The position numbers were made by a program, and so were the translations under genes. A stretch of DNA of 64,000 nucleotides. It comes from Fimbriiglobus ruber. Lineage in GTDB: Bacteria; Planctomycetota; Planctomycetia; Gemmatales; Gemmataceae. A model generated the notes under the pieces. That model saw only the letters and a program-made list of their open reading frames with translations. It searched no databases and was not told the DNA's origin. The stretch is taken from assembly GCF_002197845.1 (NCBI RefSeq), contig NZ_NIDE01000019.1:582712-646711 (forward strand). Reading direction: 5' to 3'. Position 1 is the stretch's first letter, and each line of letters begins with the position of its first letter. This document shows positions 61,024 to 64,000 of this stretch, in pieces.

Positions 61024-61458
61024 TTAAAACGGTATTTCATCATCAATAGGTTGTGATGCCGCCGGCTCGTCCGCGCGGGCCGATGATGCCGCGGGAGCGT
61101 CCTCTCGTTTCGGGTCCAGAAGGACCAGAGTGGCCCCGAACCCTTGAAGAACAACCTCGGTGGCGTACCTCTCCTGTCCGCTTTGGTCCGTCCACTTCCG
61201 GGTTTGAAGCTGACCTTCGAGATACACTTTCGAGCCCTTCCGCAGATAATCGCGGGCGACACCGGTTAATCCATCGTTGAAGATGACTGCGCGGTGCCAC
61301 TCGACACGCTCGCGGCGTTCGCCCGTATTCCGATCCTTCCACGATTCGGACGTGGCCACCGAAAGCGTGGCGATCTCCCTCCCGTCCTGCGTTTTGCGGA
61401 TCTCCGGGTCTTTACCCAGGTGACCAAGTAAGGTGACCCGATTGATGCTTCCTGCCAT
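61024..61458 (-). CDS. ssb: Single-stranded DNA-binding protein
   Basis: 144 residues. OB fold: [32 protein letters not shown], then [36 protein letters not shown]. An acidic C-terminal tip ends DDEIPF, used to recruit partner enzymes. Standard phage/bacterial SSB length. Between the HNH gene and the GapR-like gene. Confidence 0.95.
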   Translation of the reverse strand: MAGSINRVTLLGHLGKDPEIRKTQDGREIATLSVATSESWKDRNTGERRERVEWHRAVIFNDGLTGVARDYLRKGSKVYLEGQLQTRKWTDQSGQERYATEVVLQGFGATLVLLDPKREDAPAASSARADEPAASQPIDDEIPF

Positions 61459-61469
61459 GTTTTTCCTCC

Positions 61470-62168
61470 TCAGTTGGTTGATGGATCTGTTATCCGATGC
61501 GCTTTTGCCCGGTATTTAACATCTATTGGAATCTGAAGGGCATCCTCAAGCGTCCAGCCTCGTGTTAATCGCGCCAGCAGCGTTTCTGGACGTAATCCAT
61601 ATCGTTCGCACGCGTCAGCCATAACCAGCCGTTCTCCAAAAACTTCTAGGTACGAGGTGTTGCCCTTATTTCTTGCTTGTTCCTTCCTAGTCGCCCACCG
61701 GCAATTCGCGGGCTCATAATTACCGGCAGTATCCGGCCAGCGGTCTAGGCTGTATTCTGGCGATGGCCTACGTCCCATGTCGTGAAGAAACGTCTCGAAC
61801 GATACTTTCCATGCCTTACACACTTGAATCCCCCTCGCTCCGTATCGTGAGAATGACGTGTCGTGAGGATTGCAACACCGCCGAATCATGCCGCACCAAG
61901 TCCGGTACTCCGCTGAAACGTGATGTTTGCGCGAATGGCCGTGCTTGACTCTTCCTCTAGATGTTTCTCGGTTCAAGCAACCGCAACTTTTCGTTGCCCC
62001 TTTGCGCAGGGAGCTGGCGAATACGTATCGCTCGGTACCGCAATCGCAGAGGCATCGCCACTTTCCAAACTTGTCGCCGCTCCCATATTCGATGACAAGT
62101 AGCCGACCAAAGCGACGGCCTGCCAGATCGTCGAGATCGCGGTGTCGCTTATTACAGTTCGGGCGCAT
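61470..62168 (-). CDS. HNH homing-type endonuclease
   Basis: 232 residues from MRPNCN (62168). Zinc finger ([11 protein letters not shown], then [10 protein letters not shown]), [24 protein letters not shown] and HNH core [21 protein letters not shown]. The C-terminus has a helix-turn-helix-like [20 protein letters not shown]. It overlaps the NinB-like gene by 17 nt, unusual for a free-standing intruder. Confidence 0.88.
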   Translation of the reverse strand: MRPNCNKRHRDLDDLAGRRFGRLLVIEYGSGDKFGKWRCLCDCGTERYVFASSLRKGATKSCGCLNRETSRGRVKHGHSRKHHVSAEYRTWCGMIRRCCNPHDTSFSRYGARGIQVCKAWKVSFETFLHDMGRRPSPEYSLDRWPDTAGNYEPANCRWATRKEQARNKGNTSYLEVFGERLVMADACERYGLRPETLLARLTRGWTLEDALQIPIDVKYRAKAHRITDPSTN

Positions 62169-62598
62169 GAGTCGGAACTTCGTTTGGAAGTGGCAATTGC
62201 CATCCGAATTCCGAAGCGAAATATGCCCGGATCTCCTCAAGGAACTCTTCGAAGCCGATCGTTGACAGGCGGCTCGTGGATGGGGGAACAGAAAATGGTT
62301 TGCCTCCGGGTAGCATCAGCGTGTAACCGTTCTTGGCATAAGCATCGCGCAATCCGGAGTGGATGTCTTCGGACGACAGTCGATGGCCACACTCAAGCAG
62401 GCACACTCGAAAAGCCTCAATGAAGGGACCGTGATAAAAGGCATTCTGGTTAAGACTCCGTGGCTTTTTCTGCTCTCGAATAGATATGACGATCCGCTTC
62501 CCGTCGAACTTGCGGATGACGTCCCCGATCCGCCGGGCATCCCGCTCCGGGAGCCGGCCATCTACGACGGGACACACGAACTCTAGGGCCGCGGTCAT
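62152..62598 (-). CDS. NinB-like phage recombination protein
   Basis: 148 residues. GDVIRKFDGKRIVISIREQKKPRSLNQNAFYHGPFIEAF has the (R/S)xNQNxxYHG motif of NinB/Orf-type proteins, which help RecBCD-independent recombination. It is a little longer than the core. ATGA overlap with Bet. Confidence 0.75.
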   Translation of the reverse strand: MTAALEFVCPVVDGRLPERDARRIGDVIRKFDGKRIVISIREQKKPRSLNQNAFYHGPFIEAFRVCLLECGHRLSSEDIHSGLRDAYAKNGYTLMLPGGKPFSVPPSTSRLSTIGFEEFLEEIRAYFASEFGWQLPLPNEVPTHAPEL

Positions 62599-63557
62599 GC
62601 AGCTAAGCCCCCAGCCACTAGTTCGGAACGCCGCTGTTCCAACTTCTTCTTCAACTCCAGAGCATCAGTCGAAGCATAAGCCCAGAACTGTCGCAGCCCG
62701 GGCTGGTTCTGAGACTGCCAAAAGTCGAACGAGACCACATCATCGAACGTGCCGACGTACTCGATGACTCGGTCCGCGAACCGCCCCAGGGGAACGAGTT
62801 GGAGGCCCTCTGTCATCTCGAAGATCGCGGGGATCGTCTCCTTCGTGGCGGTCCGCTTAAGCCGCTCGTCCCGCTCGTGCGCCTCCACCGCCTCCGTGGC
62901 GGACATGTCCAGGTGAACCTTGTCCATCTCCTCCTGGACGTACAAGCCGCTGAGCGCTTCCGGCCAGCCCCTCCGCAACGCCTGCGCCTCCGCACACTTG
63001 CCGAGCATGACGTGCGGCATGTTCTTCCAGTTGCCTTCTTTCAGCGTTTTCTTCGCACTCCTGGCCACTTTCTTTTTCTTCGGCTTTCCGGTATCCGGCC
63101 ACGTCTCGCCCGTGTCCACCCAGTCGAACTCGGCGTCATCGAGGGGGGCGAACTCGTCCCACCGGGCTTCCCCGACCACGGGATACCACACCTTGTCCGG
63201 GCCGAACTTAAACACCCGCACGACCGCACGAACCAACCCCATCGGATTGCTCTGCGGATCTTTCAGCGAAGAGTCGGTCTCGAACCGGGTTTCCTCCTCG
63301 GCCGGCCGGTAATCCCCACACCGCTGGGCTTTCGCCCGGTATCCGTCGATGCTGGTCACGATCACGATCTGCCGCTTGTCCGCCTTATCCTTGTTGTAGA
63401 CCTGGGCGAAGATCTGCTTTTTGAACGGGTCCAATCCCTGCTGTTTGCAGATCTCGATGAACAGGTCGAATTCATCCTGGTTGGTGTCCTTGGCGACCGT
63501 CCGGCGGATCAAGGACAACTGAGAGGCGGAGTAACTCCTGTGGGCGATGTCGGTCAT
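62595..63557 (-). CDS. bet: Phage recombinase, Bet/RecT family
   Basis: 320 residues from MTDIAH (63557), which overlaps the upstream stop (TAATG). QDEFDLFIEICKQQGLDPFKKQIFAQVYN, then VIVTSIDGYRAKAQR and EETRFETD are typical of the Bet/RecT ssDNA-annealing domain; WKNMPHVMLGKCAEAQALRRGWPEALSGLY ends the core. It anneals complementary strands at resected ends. The C-terminal ~90 residues are an extension. No exonuclease partner was seen in the window. Confidence 0.92.
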   Translation of the reverse strand: MTDIAHRSYSASQLSLIRRTVAKDTNQDEFDLFIEICKQQGLDPFKKQIFAQVYNKDKADKRQIVIVTSIDGYRAKAQRCGDYRPAEEETRFETDSSLKDPQSNPMGLVRAVVRVFKFGPDKVWYPVVGEARWDEFAPLDDAEFDWVDTGETWPDTGKPKKKKVARSAKKTLKEGNWKNMPHVMLGKCAEAQALRRGWPEALSGLYVQEEMDKVHLDMSATEAVEAHERDERLKRTATKETIPAIFEMTEGLQLVPLGRFADRVIEYVGTFDDVVSFDFWQSQNQPGLRQFWAYASTDALELKKKLEQRRSELVAGGLAA

Positions 63558-63973
63558 TATTTCCTCCGGATGGTCAAGCTGATTTTCCCGTTCCCGAGCG
63601 AGACCCCGTCGATCACCTCCCCGTCGGTCAAGACCGCGTCCTTCAGGGCCTTCTTGTCCAGCTTCGGAGGCTGGGGGGTGAAGAACCGGGACGGCACGGC
63701 GGCCTCGTCGGTGACGACCACGTCCGGCGACCGGGTCGTAATGCCCAGCGTCAGTTCGGGGGATGAAATCGCTTTCTCGCCGCGGGTGTCCATGCATTGC
63801 AAGATGAGGGTCCGCAGCATCTCGGCGCCGGCCAGGTAGCGTTGCTTCCGGACCTGGAGGTCCTTGATCCGCACCTCAATGGCCTCGGCCAGGGCCTCAC
63901 GTTCGACCGCTTCCTCCGCGAGCTCGAGACACAGAGGCCGGAAATCCTCCGCGCCCGTCAACCCATCGGACAT
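63557..63973 (-). CDS. Siphovirus Gp157-like protein
   Basis: 138 residues. A helical N-terminus (LELAEEAVEREALAEAIEVRIKDLQVRKQRYLAGAEML), then a beta C-terminus (ELTLGITTRSPDVVVTDEAAVPSRFF, then LDKKALKDAVLTDGEVIDGVSLG). This is the Gp157 layout, found in phage next to recombinases. It is the first gene of the module visible here. Confidence 0.85.
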   Translation of the reverse strand: MSDGLTGAEDFRPLCLELAEEAVEREALAEAIEVRIKDLQVRKQRYLAGAEMLRTLILQCMDTRGEKAISSPELTLGITTRSPDVVVTDEAAVPSRFFTPQPPKLDKKALKDAVLTDGEVIDGVSLGNGKISLTIRRK

Positions 63974-64000
63974 GTCGCCGAAATCTTCCGATTCAACCGC

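Noticed and set aside
62799..63839. Plus-strand ORF of 346 codons opposite bet
   Set aside because: Shadow of the recombinase and Gp157-like genes; Leu/Arg/Val-rich and featureless.

Overview
The window reads as chromosome of a high-GC planctomycete, most likely of the Gemmataceae (Gemmata/Fimbriiglobus-like). The reasons are a DUF1559 pseudopilin-like protein, a TIGR02996 repeat-companion protein, an ECF sigma factor directly upstream of a Ser/Thr kinase with a TPR-like tail, three copies of a family I associate with Gemmataceae, and many insertion sequences. Species assignment is inference. No rRNA, complete tRNA or CRISPR array was seen.

Layout. 0-11 kb: a plus-strand phage-like operon of small genes, most joined by ATGA or GTGA overlaps. 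Three IS elements with clean target duplications interrupt it, and removing each one restores the host gene in frame. 11-17.6 kb: chromosomal genes (epoxide hydrolase-like lipoprotein, Ohr, ECF sigma factor plus kinase). 17.7-26 kb: an IS4-type element, more small cassette-like genes, a secreted phospholipase-D-type nuclease, an RX4H (HEPN-like) protein, two ArsR paralogues and two members of the Gemmataceae family. 26-34 kb: DUF1559 protein, an esterase split by an IS701-like element, a DUF151 nuclease-like protein, another IS701-like element, a candidate structured RNA with a terminator, and a secreted protein. 34-40 kb: a minus-strand phage/plasmid operon with Lar-like zinc ribbons, beside a MobF-type relaxase-helicase gene ruined by six frameshifts. 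40-48 kb: VOC protein, two Hsp20 proteins, a fatty-acid desaturase, then secreted proteins interspersed with ~90-100 nt attC-like palindromes. 48-53 kb: a plasmid/phage operon with a DUF4942 adenine methyltransferase and an HNH/AP2 endonuclease. 53-60 kb: rpsU, small cassettes, a second RX4H protein, a DUF4238 protein and an HNH endonuclease. 60-64 kb: a minus-strand phage recombination module (Gp157-like, Bet/RecT, NinB-like, HNH, SSB, GapR-like).

The strongest candidate for something undescribed is a dispersed ~80-92 nt element, called R here. Eight good copies and three degenerate ones were found, all in the same orientation. Each good copy opens GGGCGTY and most end TGACGC, giving a GCGTC/GACGC closing stem. 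Inside are two short hairpins whose stem sequences differ between copies while staying paired. Several copies lie 3-15 nt after the stop codon of a small-gene module. A family of ~60 aa helix-turn-helix-like mini-proteins recurs five times in the same accessory regions.
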